From Vibrio viridaestus (GTDB taxonomy: Bacteria > Pseudomonadota > Gammaproteobacteria > Enterobacterales > Vibrionaceae): DNA of 64,000 bases. The stretch spans positions 62,001 to 126,000 of the forward strand of contig NZ_RJVQ01000010.1 of assembly GCF_003856525.1 (NCBI RefSeq), in the 5' to 3' direction. The stretch's first letter is position 1. The number at the start of each line of letters is the position of its first letter. A model generated the notes under the pieces. That model did no database searches and was not told the DNA's origin. It was given only the letters and a program-made list of their open reading frames with translations. Position numbers and translations under genes: made by a program. Below are positions 19,559-27,909 of the stretch, one piece after another.

Positions 19559-20425
19559 ATGATTTACAGTATGACGGCGTACGCACGCAAAGAAGTCAAA
19601 GCTGATTGGGGTACGGCAATATGGGAAATACGCTCCGTTAACCAACGCTATCTCGAGACTTATTTCCGCCTGCCAGAGCAGTTCCGCGGACTCGAGCCTG
19701 TACTTCGTGATCGTTTCCGTCAAAAGCTGGCTCGCGGTAAGGTGGAATGCCATCTTCGTTATGAAGCGAACCCAGCAGCCAAAGGTGAACTCACCATTAA
19801 TGAGAGACTCGCTCAACAGGTGATTGAAGCAGCAAGCCAAATTATGCACATGACGGGCGAGCTGAGCCGGATAAATCCATTTCAGGTAATGCAATGGCCA
19901 GGTGTCATGGAAATTCCTGAACAAGATATCGACTCAATCAATAAAGAACTTTTGACTGCATTTGACGAAGCAATTGAAGATTTCCTCGCGGCTCGTAGCC
20001 GTGAAGGCGAAAACATGAAAGCTCTGATTGAACAAAGACTGGAAACCATCACAAACGAAGTCACTAAGGTTCGCTCGATGATGCCAGAGGTTCTCGAGTG
20101 GCAACGCAATCGCCTGTTCACAAAATTTGAAGAAGCGAAAGTCGAACTGGATTCAACCCGAGTTGAACAGGAACTGATTCTGCTGGCACAAAAATCCGAT
20201 GTAGCCGAAGAACTTGACCGCCTTGACAGTCACGTTAAAGAAACACGCAACGTGCTGAAAAAAGGTGGATCAATAGGTCGTCGTCTTGATTTTATGATGC
20301 AAGAGTTTAACCGTGAATCTAACACGTTGGCGTCAAAATCAATTAACACCGAGATCACCGCATCAAGCGTTGAACTTAAGGTTCTCATCGAACAGATGCG
20401 TGAACAGATCCAGAATATCGAATAA
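19559..20425 (+). CDS. yicC: YicC-family endoribonuclease
   Basis: 288 residues with both YicC halves: the N-terminal MIYSMTAYARKEV and the C-terminal DUF1732 portion ending in SSVELKVLIEQMREQIQNIE. YicC proteins are hexameric endoribonucleases implicated in mRNA and sRNA turnover (in E. coli, RyhB decay). The divergent rph-yicC arrangement is conserved in enterics and vibrios. A terminator follows 21 bases after the stop. Confidence 0.95.
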   Translation: MIYSMTAYARKEVKADWGTAIWEIRSVNQRYLETYFRLPEQFRGLEPVLRDRFRQKLARGKVECHLRYEANPAAKGELTINERLAQQVIEAASQIMHMTGELSRINPFQVMQWPGVMEIPEQDIDSINKELLTAFDEAIEDFLAARSREGENMKALIEQRLETITNEVTKVRSMMPEVLEWQRNRLFTKFEEAKVELDSTRVEQELILLAQKSDVAEELDRLDSHVKETRNVLKKGGSIGRRLDFMMQEFNRESNTLASKSINTEITASSVELKVLIEQMREQIQNIE

Positions 20426-20445
20426 TCGATATAGTAAAACGCAAT

Positions 20446-20475
20446 AAAAAATGGCTGCCGATGCAGCCATTTTTT
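20446..20475. terminator. Bidirectional terminator after yicC
   Basis: Arms A6TGGCTGC and GCAGCCAT6 around a CGAT loop. It can serve yicC (plus) and the convergent Rieske-FAD gene (minus). Confidence 0.92.
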
Positions 20476-20485
20476 ATAGTTTCTA

Positions 20486-22024
20486 CTAAGCGGCCTTAAG
20501 CCACTTCTGCGCTGAATCTAGCGTACCACTCTTATCCATTGCCATCAGCATTTTACCCGTTAGCTCAGGATAACCGCTGGTCAACGCTGCAATGACTTTG
20601 CCTGACTTGCGGAATAATGCGATAAATTGATCATCCTCCGGCGCACCCGACATTTCAATATCATCCCAGTCTGGAGCGTATCCAATATACTCAAATTTGC
20701 GATCGTATTGCTGTGTCCAGAAGAAAGGTGTACTGGTGAACTTCTTGTGCATACCTAACATATTTTCTGCCGCCATTCGCCCATGCTGCTGAGCTAAACG
20801 CCAGTGCTCTATATGTACTAGCTTATTTCGGTATGGATACGACGTGATATCCCCTGCTGCATAAACGTTATCAGCCGCCTGAAGATAGCTGTTCACTTTG
20901 ACTGTTGCATCTTTTTCCAAATCAAAATCATCCAGAAATTCAGTTTCTGGTTTAATCCCTGTAGCCATTAGAACCAAATTAGCTTTGAGATGACTACCAT
21001 CCTGCAAATCAATACCCGAGATTCGGTTACTCCCTGTGAATCCAGTTACTCTCCCCTCAACAAACTTAATCCCATTTTGTTCATGCATCTGACGGAAGTA
21101 AGTACCAATTTTTTCACCGAACAAATGACGAAAAGGAACGGAATCGGGAGCGACTACCGTTATATCAAACTTGTCATTGCGCTGTTTAAGTGATGCGGCC
21201 GCCTCAAGAGCAATGAAACTGTTCCCAATAATTGTCAGTTGTTTTGCATTCTCGATATCACTGATCAGATCCTCAACTTGTCCAACATGACGTAGAGTGT
21301 GAATACCATCGAGTTCGATACCTGGCATATCAGGCTTGGCTGGTTCGCCCCCCGTTGCAACGAGTAACTGGTCAAAAACCAGAGACTGACCGTCCTGCAG
21401 AAATACCGTGTTGTTTTCTGCATCAACATGTTTGACTGCGGCAGATAGTCGGGTTATCTGTGGCTGCTCGGTTGTTTCTGCTGGTAATAGCGAAGTGACA
21501 TCATCCGTCGACATTTTTCCGGCAGGTACTGCTTTGGTAAGCAATGTTCGGTCGTAAGGTGCTTCTTGCTCTTCATCTACGATCGTTACCTTGCCTTTAA
21601 AACCATTATTCAACAATGTTTGCAACGCTGTTGCCCCAGCCGCACCCGAGCCCAAAATTACAAAATGCTGTTGAGCTTCTTTATTATCATTATTCGATTC
21701 TACAGTGGGCTGTACTTGGCTGACATCAACATAGATGTCCTCATTTCTGATTTCCAGTGGATACTTTTTAAGGCCTTCTAGTGCAGGTGGCTCACAGACA
21801 TCAGCAGATTCAATATCAAAGACTGCTTTGTGCCACGGACAGACAAGTTTTCCTTCACACACAGCCCCTTTCTCCATCGGAGCGCCTTTATGAGGACAGT
21901 CAGCGCCACACGCGTGAATACTATCATCCAGTTTAATTAGCAAAATATCGGTATCTCCGACAGTCTTGCGTACTGGTTTCTGATCTTCAAGCTCGTTAAC
22001 TCGGGCTACTCGTTGAAATGTCAT
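20486..22024 (-). CDS. Rieske [2Fe-2S] - FAD/NAD(P) oxidoreductase fusion
   Basis: 512 residues from the ATG at 22024 (AAAGGAGAG 8 bases upstream); an upstream in-frame start at 22108 is unlikely. Residues 1-105 form a Rieske-type ferredoxin with CxH (43-45) and CxxH (62-65) separated by 16 residues. Residues about 120-440 are a pyridine nucleotide-disulfide reductase fold with two GxGxxG sites (ILGSGAAGATAL; IIGNSFIALEAA) and the FAD motif YAAGDI. There is no redox-active CxxC. The C-terminal domain is that of ferredoxin/rubredoxin reductases. The layout is like AIFM3/Nfrl proteins. An electron-transfer or detoxification role is inferred; the partner is unknown. Confidence 0.88.
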   Translation of the reverse strand: MTFQRVARVNELEDQKPVRKTVGDTDILLIKLDDSIHACGADCPHKGAPMEKGAVCEGKLVCPWHKAVFDIESADVCEPPALEGLKKYPLEIRNEDIYVDVSQVQPTVESNNDNKEAQQHFVILGSGAAGATALQTLLNNGFKGKVTIVDEEQEAPYDRTLLTKAVPAGKMSTDDVTSLLPAETTEQPQITRLSAAVKHVDAENNTVFLQDGQSLVFDQLLVATGGEPAKPDMPGIELDGIHTLRHVGQVEDLISDIENAKQLTIIGNSFIALEAAASLKQRNDKFDITVVAPDSVPFRHLFGEKIGTYFRQMHEQNGIKFVEGRVTGFTGSNRISGIDLQDGSHLKANLVLMATGIKPETEFLDDFDLEKDATVKVNSYLQAADNVYAAGDITSYPYRNKLVHIEHWRLAQQHGRMAAENMLGMHKKFTSTPFFWTQQYDRKFEYIGYAPDWDDIEMSGAPEDDQFIALFRKSGKVIAALTSGYPELTGKMLMAMDKSGTLDSAQKWLKAA

Positions 22025-22345
22025 GATATCTCTCCTTTGTTGCCAGTGTAAGGATTCGGCTGCAACTACTATTCCAAAAGAAATAATGAGATTAAAAACA
22101 AGATGCATATAAGAACACTAAAAAAGAAAAAATAACCTTATAAACATAGAGTTAAACCAAAACGGACATAAGCCAAATATTCAGATATTACTTTTACCTT
22201 GGGCTACTAATTGATAGCTCCCACCAGAATATGGCGATTTATCGGCAACTTTTACATTGGTTATCAGAAGCTTTTACAATAGAAAAAGCAGATAGTTAAT
22301 CCTCCACTTATTCATCCCTTTTAACATCAAACAGGCCTAAATAAA

Positions 22346-22361
22346 TTCATCACTTGATGAA
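22346..22361. promoter_or_regulatory. Candidate TetR operator 1
   Basis: A perfect 7-base inverted repeat TTCATCA-CT-TGATGAA, 90 bases upstream of the TetR gene. The same pattern is repeated at 22408-22423. The regulator that binds it is inferred to be the adjacent TetR protein. Confidence 0.5.
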
Positions 22362-22407
22362 AATTGTGGAATTAACTTCCTGTTATCCCATGTAGAAAGA
22401 TTCTATA

Positions 22408-22423
22408 TTCATCAAATGAGGAA
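22408..22423. promoter_or_regulatory. Candidate TetR operator 2
   Basis: TTCATCA-AA-TGAGGAA, the same inverted repeat with one mismatch, 28 bases before the TetR start codon. Its centre is 62 bases from that of operator 1, about six helical turns. Confidence 0.45.
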
Positions 22424-22450
22424 TATTCAATTGATCAGTAGGAATACTCA

Positions 22451-23071
22451 ATGTCTCGACCTAAAGGTGATACACAAACCAGACAGAGCTTATTGGAAGC
22501 CGCGAAAACCTGCTTTACTAAACTAGGATATGAAAGAGTATCGACTAGACAGATAGCCCGTATCGCAGGTGTCGATGCGGCGATGATAAGGTATTACTTT
22601 GGCTCTAAGGCGGGATTGTTTGAGGCAATGGTACTGGAAACCATTAAGCCCATGCTGGACAAGTTAAAAGAGCGTCATGACCTTTTGACCACCAATGATC
22701 CTTTAACTCTCATGCAAACGTATTATCAGGTCATGTCCTCGAACCCCAACCTACCCAAACTCCTTATGCAGGTGATGAACCACGGTGACAGCGATGAGGC
22801 TTACCGAATTATAAAAGGGATTTTATCCACCATTCTTTCTCATGCCAGTAATTGGTTTTCTCCACACAACCCTCAGTGGCAATTACGTGATGACGTCAAT
22901 CCAGAACTGGCACGTTTCAGTATGATCAGTCTGATGGTCTTTCCTCTGATTGCACCACAGCATCTCATTGATCAATTTGGCATCGAACTTTCTGAAGCTA
23001 ATTTAGAAAAACTCGCGCGACACAATCAGCAAGTTCTACAGCATGGTCTGCTAGCGAGTAAGGAAGATTAA
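22451..23071 (+). CDS. TetR-family transcriptional regulator (CecR/YbiH-like)
   Basis: 206 residues. The N-terminal helix-turn-helix (VSTRQIARIAGVDAAMIRYY, about 32-51) followed by FGSKAGLFEAM is standard TetR. The C-terminal ligand domain resembles the DUF1956 type found in regulators of ybhFSR-like efflux ABC operons. The stop is one base before the HlyD gene start, so it heads the operon. It probably autorepresses the operon through the twin sites upstream. Confidence 0.88.
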   Translation: MSRPKGDTQTRQSLLEAAKTCFTKLGYERVSTRQIARIAGVDAAMIRYYFGSKAGLFEAMVLETIKPMLDKLKERHDLLTTNDPLTLMQTYYQVMSSNPNLPKLLMQVMNHGDSDEAYRIIKGILSTILSHASNWFSPHNPQWQLRDDVNPELARFSMISLMVFPLIAPQHLIDQFGIELSEANLEKLARHNQQVLQHGLLASKED

Positions 23072-23072
23072 T

Positions 23073-24014
23073 ATGAACCGTTACTTTATCTGTATCTTGG
23101 CTCTTTTCCTCCTCTCAGGTTGCGGGCAAGAGTCCCATTCGGTTGCGATGGGAACATTGGAGCGTGATACCACAACACTCTCGTCTCCCATCGCTGAGCA
23201 AATCACTGCAGTCTGGGTGAAGGAAGGAGAAGCGGTTACAAAAAACCAGGTCCTTATGCAGATAAACCCCACCCATGCACAGTTAAAGGTAAAACAAGCA
23301 GAAGCTCAGCTCCAACAGGCTCATTTTGCTCTCAAAGAAAAAGAGAATGGTGCACGCCTCGAAGATAGACAGGCGGCTCAGGCAACTTATGATGCAGCCC
23401 GAGCAACAGAGGAAAAGGCAAGGCTGGCGTATCTTCGTATAAAAAAACTTTATCAGGCGAAAACCGTCGGAAAAGCCGAATTAGATAATACTCAAACAGA
23501 CTATCAACAAAAGCGAGAGTTAACCAAACAGAGTCTCGCTCAGTGGCAAGCATTGCAAAATGGTACCCGTATTGAGCAATTGGAGCAGCTAAAAGCACAA
23601 GTGTCATCGGCCGAAGCTGAGCTAGAATTAGCCCAGCAATCATTAGAAGATCTAACCATTAAAGCGCCTTTAGAAGGGACGGTCATTCAGCTTCCCTGGG
23701 TAGTAGGAAATAGAGTGAGTGCCAATGAACCTGTCATCAAATTGGAGACGAGTTCAGGAGCGTACGCTCAGATCTATCTTCCTCAAACAGCATTAAGTCG
23801 AATCAAATTAGGCGATAAAATCTCTGTTTTTGTGGATGGTTACCCACAGCCTTATGACGGTAAGGTGCAATACATTCGAACTCAGCCAGCCTTTACGCCT
23901 TATTATGCTCTAAATGAAAGAGACAGAGCGCGCTTGATGTATCTGACGAAGATAGACCTTCCCTCCGCCAAAATGCTTCCAACAGGTGTCACTCTAGAGG
24001 TGAGGTTACCATGA
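23073..24014 (+). CDS. HlyD/YbhG-type membrane fusion lipoprotein
   Basis: 313 residues. A lipobox LLSGC with Cys17 predicts a lipid-anchored periplasmic adaptor. The middle contains a long coiled coil (about 70-195) rich in Ala/Gln/Glu, flanked by two lipoyl half-motifs (AVWVKEGEAVTKNQVLMQI; TIKAPLEGTVIQLPWVVGNR). A C-terminal beta-barrel ends in PTGVTLEVRLP. It links the ABC pump encoded next to an outer-membrane channel such as TolC. It overlaps the ATPase gene by four bases. Confidence 0.9.
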   Translation: MNRYFICILALFLLSGCGQESHSVAMGTLERDTTTLSSPIAEQITAVWVKEGEAVTKNQVLMQINPTHAQLKVKQAEAQLQQAHFALKEKENGARLEDRQAAQATYDAARATEEKARLAYLRIKKLYQAKTVGKAELDNTQTDYQQKRELTKQSLAQWQALQNGTRIEQLEQLKAQVSSAEAELELAQQSLEDLTIKAPLEGTVIQLPWVVGNRVSANEPVIKLETSSGAYAQIYLPQTALSRIKLGDKISVFVDGYPQPYDGKVQYIRTQPAFTPYYALNERDRARLMYLTKIDLPSAKMLPTGVTLEVRLP

Positions 24015-24940
24015 TGCCAGAGACAAGCTATGCCATTGAAACCGAGAACCTGACTCGACGATTTGGAGACTATGCAGCGGTTAATCAACTCAACCTTCAA
24101 ATCACCAAAGGTAGCATTTATGGCTTTCTGGGTCCGAACGGCTGCGGCAAATCAACCACTATCCGTCTATTGACTGGATTGCTTGCACCAACTGAAGGTT
24201 CGATATCCGTTTTAGGGCAGCCCCTTCATGGCAATGAAGAAAAACTAAAGCAACGCATAGGCTATATGACGCAAAAGTTCTCTTTGTACGAAAATTTAAC
24301 CGTGGCAGAAAACCTTCGCTTCGTCAGTGCAGTCTATGGACTGACAGGTCGAAGAAGCCGGCAAAGAATAGATGAACTCATCACGTTATATGAACTTAAA
24401 AAACAGCAAAAACAACTCGCAGGTTCGATGAGTGGGGGGCAAAAACAGCGGTTAGCACTAGCCTGTGCAACATTGCATTCTCCCGACTTGTTGTTTCTGG
24501 ACGAACCCACATCCGCTGTCGACCCAGAAAACCGCCGAGAATTTTGGGAAAGACTTTTTGACTTAAGTGATTCAGGCACCACCATCTTAGTTTCTACCCA
24601 CTACATGGATGAAGCAGAGCGCTGCCACCAGATAGGAATCCTAGAAAACGGTATTAAGCGGGCGGATGGTTCCCCGGCAGAACTAATGGAGCAGCTAGGA
24701 AGTTCAATTATTGAAATCGAGGGGCATGGACTTCGCCAGCTAAAACAAACGTTAACGGCATTGCCAGAGGTGATTTCCGCGGCGCAAATCGGTAGTCGTC
24801 TGCGGGTTTTAGTCAAACAATCTATTGTCAATCCAGTGGCGTTTTTACAACCCATGACGGAAGGGTGTCAGTTAATCCCAGCAAGGCCGAGTTTAGAGGA
24901 TGTGTTTGTCGCTTCTACCGGAGGTCGCCATGTGGGTTAG
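24011..24940 (+). CDS. ABC transporter ATP-binding protein (efflux, YbhF/CcmA-like)
   Basis: 309 residues, a single nucleotide-binding domain. Walker A GPNGCGKST at residues 41-49, signature MSGGQKQRLALA near 143 and Walker B LLFLDEPTSAVDP near 163 are intact, with the switch histidine in STHYMDEAERC. A C-terminal extension of about 80 residues is usual in drug and polysaccharide exporters. It powers the permease encoded next, overlapping it by 11 bases. Confidence 0.93.
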   Translation: MMPETSYAIETENLTRRFGDYAAVNQLNLQITKGSIYGFLGPNGCGKSTTIRLLTGLLAPTEGSISVLGQPLHGNEEKLKQRIGYMTQKFSLYENLTVAENLRFVSAVYGLTGRRSRQRIDELITLYELKKQQKQLAGSMSGGQKQRLALACATLHSPDLLFLDEPTSAVDPENRREFWERLFDLSDSGTTILVSTHYMDEAERCHQIGILENGIKRADGSPAELMEQLGSSIIEIEGHGLRQLKQTLTALPEVISAAQIGSRLRVLVKQSIVNPVAFLQPMTEGCQLIPARPSLEDVFVASTGGRHVG

Positions 24941-26060
24941 AATCTATGCCATGCTACTCAAAGAGTTTCGCCAACTCTCCAGAGACAGAATGACATTTGG
25001 TATGATTGTGATGATCCCACTGGTGCAGTTACTGTTATTTGGTTACGCCATAAATACCGATGTTCGCCATGTGCCGTCAGCCATTGTTGATTTATCAGAT
25101 AGCCAGTTAAGCCGCCACTTAATCCAATCTATCGAGGCATCACAATCTGTAGATTTTATCGCCACGTATCCTTCTGTAAAACAAGCAGAAGAAGCTTTAC
25201 GAGCCGGTGACGTCAAAGCGATTTTCTATATCCCCAGTGATTTTTATCAACGCCTTATTATACACCCGGCGTACACTAACCATCAGGAACGTAATGCACT
25301 GATTCAGCCTGTCGCGCAGTGGATCGTTGATGGTTCGGACACTTTGGTTGCAGCGACGATAAAGGGATTACGAACCATGCCTCTGGATGAACTGGCAGGA
25401 CGTGCAATAGACAAGACGACTCCGAGCTTTTCTATGGTTCCTTACTTCAATCCGGAACAACGCACAGTTATCAATATCGTACCTGGATTATTGGCTGTTA
25501 TTCTCACAATGACGATGGTTATGTTCACGGCTGCCGCCATTGTTCGTGAGCGAGAGCACGGCAATATGGAATTTTTAATTACCACGCCAATACGTCCATT
25601 TGAATTAATGATTGGAAAGATCGTTCCCTTCGTATTGGTCGGGCTGATTCAGGTCACCATTATACTTACAGTAGGACACTTCTTATTTGGTGTACCCATT
25701 CGAGGCGGGTTACTTACGCTCCTTTGTGCTGCACTACTGTTTATTTTCGCTAGTCTTACTCTTGGTTTGGTCATTAGTACTATCGCTAAAACCCAGCTCC
25801 AGGCTATGCAACTAACGGTTTTTATTTTGTTGCCTTCAATTCTTTTATCTGGATTTATGTTTCCTTACGACGCTATGCCTGAAGCCGCCCAGTGGATTGC
25901 CGAATGTTTACCCGCCACTCATTTTATGCGCATGATTCGAGCTGTTGTTTTAAAAGGAGCAACATTAGATATGCTGAGCAGTGATGTCATCTGGCTCAGC
26001 CTATTTACTATTGCAGGCGTTATCATTGCTTCATTACGTTTTCATAAGCGCCTAGGGTAA
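24930..26060 (+). CDS. ABC-2 type permease (YbhS/YbhR-like)
   Basis: 376 residues from the ATG at 24930, inside the end of the ATPase gene. One membrane segment near residue 20-40, a periplasmic domain of about 130 residues, and five segments in the C-terminal half (from VINIVPGLLAVILTMTMVMF onward) form the ABC2_membrane_3 architecture. REREHGNMEFLITTPIRPFE is the coupling region. Only one permease is present, so it would act as a homodimer, whereas E. coli has YbhS and YbhR. The substrate is unknown; family members export drugs or cations. Confidence 0.9.
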   Translation: MWVRIYAMLLKEFRQLSRDRMTFGMIVMIPLVQLLLFGYAINTDVRHVPSAIVDLSDSQLSRHLIQSIEASQSVDFIATYPSVKQAEEALRAGDVKAIFYIPSDFYQRLIIHPAYTNHQERNALIQPVAQWIVDGSDTLVAATIKGLRTMPLDELAGRAIDKTTPSFSMVPYFNPEQRTVINIVPGLLAVILTMTMVMFTAAAIVREREHGNMEFLITTPIRPFELMIGKIVPFVLVGLIQVTIILTVGHFLFGVPIRGGLLTLLCAALLFIFASLTLGLVISTIAKTQLQAMQLTVFILLPSILLSGFMFPYDAMPEAAQWIAECLPATHFMRMIRAVVLKGATLDMLSSDVIWLSLFTIAGVIIASLRFHKRLG

Positions 26061-26063
26061 GCC

Positions 26064-27167
26064 TCATAGAGCTGAGAGTGATGAGGTTTTTTTTAACCAT
26101 AAGCCAACTAACGTCCAAATTGCCATCGTCAGGAGGATAGCGCCAATACCATCCAGAGCGTAATGCCACGCCAAATGAACTGACCCAATTAAAATGACGC
26201 CCACGTAAATCCAAGCCAAAAATCCTACAAACTTATTGATGGCATAGAGGGATAAGGCGATTAAAGTAGTTGTAGAAACGTGGACACTGGGAAAAGCCGA
26301 AATTCCGGAACCTATTTCGAGGGTATGAGCCATGTATGCATCCCAAAGTTTCTCCTGTGTTGGTAACGCCCACAAATGAAAATGGTAGTCTGACTTAAGT
26401 AAAACATCATTCTGGGCATTCAACACTGACATAAGATCTTGAAATTGGGTCATCGTTGGGAAAAGGCGCTCAGCATAAGCCGGACCCGCAGATGAAAACA
26501 GAATCGCCAATACGCCACCATTGATAAACCAAACTAAGCAATTACTTACAATCATTCTTTGTCGAATTTGCGGACGATGCACGATACAAAGGGAATATAT
26601 AAGATATATCCAGACTACAAAGAACCAAATATTATACAAAACGTTAATCACGCCACTCGATAACGCCGAGCTAAACACACTGTGAGTTAACTGCCAGGGA
26701 GCATATCCACCAAACATCAACGCATCCCAATCCGCCAAGTACGGATCAAGGTAAAAGGGAATCACCGCCGGTATCGCAGCTTTTAAAGACGTAAAGCAGG
26801 ACAACACAATCGAGAGGCATTGTGAAAGCACCAAAAAGTTAATGACTTCCGGCCAGTTTTGGACCACTAATTTTATTTTGAAATAAAATCGTCTAAGCGG
26901 TTTGCGTTGTAGATGAAAAAGCAGAAAGAAATAGTAGCAAGTCGCCGCCAGGATAATGGTCATGGCTAGTGAATAAGACATCGCTTTGGCATAAGAGCCA
27001 AACGAAAATTGCTGTGGAACATCGGCGGCTTGCGTAATGAGAAATGTCATCAGGCAAATCATAAATGACATCAGATAAATCACTTTATCTCTGATGAATG
27101 GCTGCCAAAGCTTTCGCCAACCGGAAATAGGTTCTTCTGATTCAGTTGTTTTAAAAAGCTCGCTCAT
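26064..27167 (-). CDS. PAP2-superfamily membrane protein (Aur1/inositolphosphotransferase-like)
   Basis: 367 residues from the ATG at 27167 (GGAGCAGGGT upstream); an in-frame start at 27200 is possible. About eight or nine hydrophobic segments. The C-terminal motifs SAFPSVHVS near residue 285 and HLAWHYALD near 335 supply the conserved Ser-His and His-x3-D of PAP2_3 proteins. Family members remove or transfer phosphate or phospho-head groups at the membrane surface. Convergent with the efflux operon (3 bases between stops). Substrate unknown. Confidence 0.85.
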   Translation of the reverse strand: MSELFKTTESEEPISGWRKLWQPFIRDKVIYLMSFMICLMTFLITQAADVPQQFSFGSYAKAMSYSLAMTIILAATCYYFFLLFHLQRKPLRRFYFKIKLVVQNWPEVINFLVLSQCLSIVLSCFTSLKAAIPAVIPFYLDPYLADWDALMFGGYAPWQLTHSVFSSALSSGVINVLYNIWFFVVWIYLIYSLCIVHRPQIRQRMIVSNCLVWFINGGVLAILFSSAGPAYAERLFPTMTQFQDLMSVLNAQNDVLLKSDYHFHLWALPTQEKLWDAYMAHTLEIGSGISAFPSVHVSTTTLIALSLYAINKFVGFLAWIYVGVILIGSVHLAWHYALDGIGAILLTMAIWTLVGLWLKKTSSLSAL

Positions 27168-27288
27168 ACCCTGCTCCAAGCGGCTTGAGTTTTTGGGCAA
27201 GGACGACTCAAGCCAACGTCATGACACAGACAAAATTAGTCGTCACATTGAGTATAGCTAACTTCTTTATATGCTTATGATTTACAGG

Positions 27289-27738
27289 TTAACGTTCTCC
27301 CTGAACTTGGTACCACAGTGTTCGAGTCCTTGGGCCTGTATCGCATTCGATTAATAATACGTTTTGCCATGGTCCAAGCATTACACGCCCATCAACGACA
27401 GGGATAGAAAATGAATGGTGCAACATAATAGAACGCAGATGACTAGACCCATTGTCATCATGCCAGGTTTCGTGGTGACGATAAGGGGTACCATCGGAAA
27501 AATTGTTACCATAAGGAATGCCCATCGCCACTTCAAACATATGGTCGAGGTCATGTTCCATAATTCCAGGCTCAGCTTCAGTAACGGCAAGCCCCGCCAC
27601 ACAACCCGCAACAAAAATCATGACATAACCTTCCCGAATACCACTATCTGATACCACCGCACGAATATGGTCATCAATAATATTTTTACTCATACGACCA
27701 TCAAGATGGTAATCCCTTTCAATTGTATAAACCGCCAT
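27289..27738 (-). CDS. yjbQ: YjbQ family protein (UPF0047)
   Basis: 149 residues with the YjbQ signature: VAGCVAGLAVTEAEPGIMEHDL near the middle and MLGPWQNVLLIECDTGPRTR near the end (each shown in part). The family is annotated as secondary thiamine-phosphate synthase enzyme; its physiological role is unclear. A GGAGG site precedes the ATG. It is probably transcribed alone. Confidence 0.9.
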   Translation of the reverse strand: MAVYTIERDYHLDGRMSKNIIDDHIRAVVSDSGIREGYVMIFVAGCVAGLAVTEAEPGIMEHDLDHMFEVAMGIPYGNNFSDGTPYRHHETWHDDNGSSHLRSIMLHHSFSIPVVDGRVMLGPWQNVLLIECDTGPRTRTLWYQVQGER

Positions 27739-27863
27739 AAATCCTCCTTGCCAAAAAATGAAACTAAAATTTTAAATATAGTAATAAAAGAATAACCATA
27801 CTAACTCGTTAGTATTCAATAAGAACAAAAACAGATCACAGATAATGAGATGAGCACACAAAT

Positions 27864-27889
27864 AAAAAAGGCCAGCAAACTGCTGGCCT
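27864..27889 (-). terminator. Terminator of the TonB-dependent receptor gene
   Basis: AGGCCAGCA / TGCTGGCCT with a three-base loop, followed on the minus strand by a T-run, 20 bases after the receptor stop codon. Confidence 0.9.
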
Positions 27890-27909
27890 AACTCATTGTA
27901 GAACGTTGT

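Larger units (their letters stand above)
22025..22450. promoter_or_regulatory. Divergent promoter region between the Rieske-FAD gene and the TetR-ABC operon
   Basis: 426 AT-rich bases without a convincing gene. It must contain promoters in both directions. The two operator-like repeats at 22346-22361 and 22408-22423 are the only clear regulatory structure. Confidence 0.6.
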
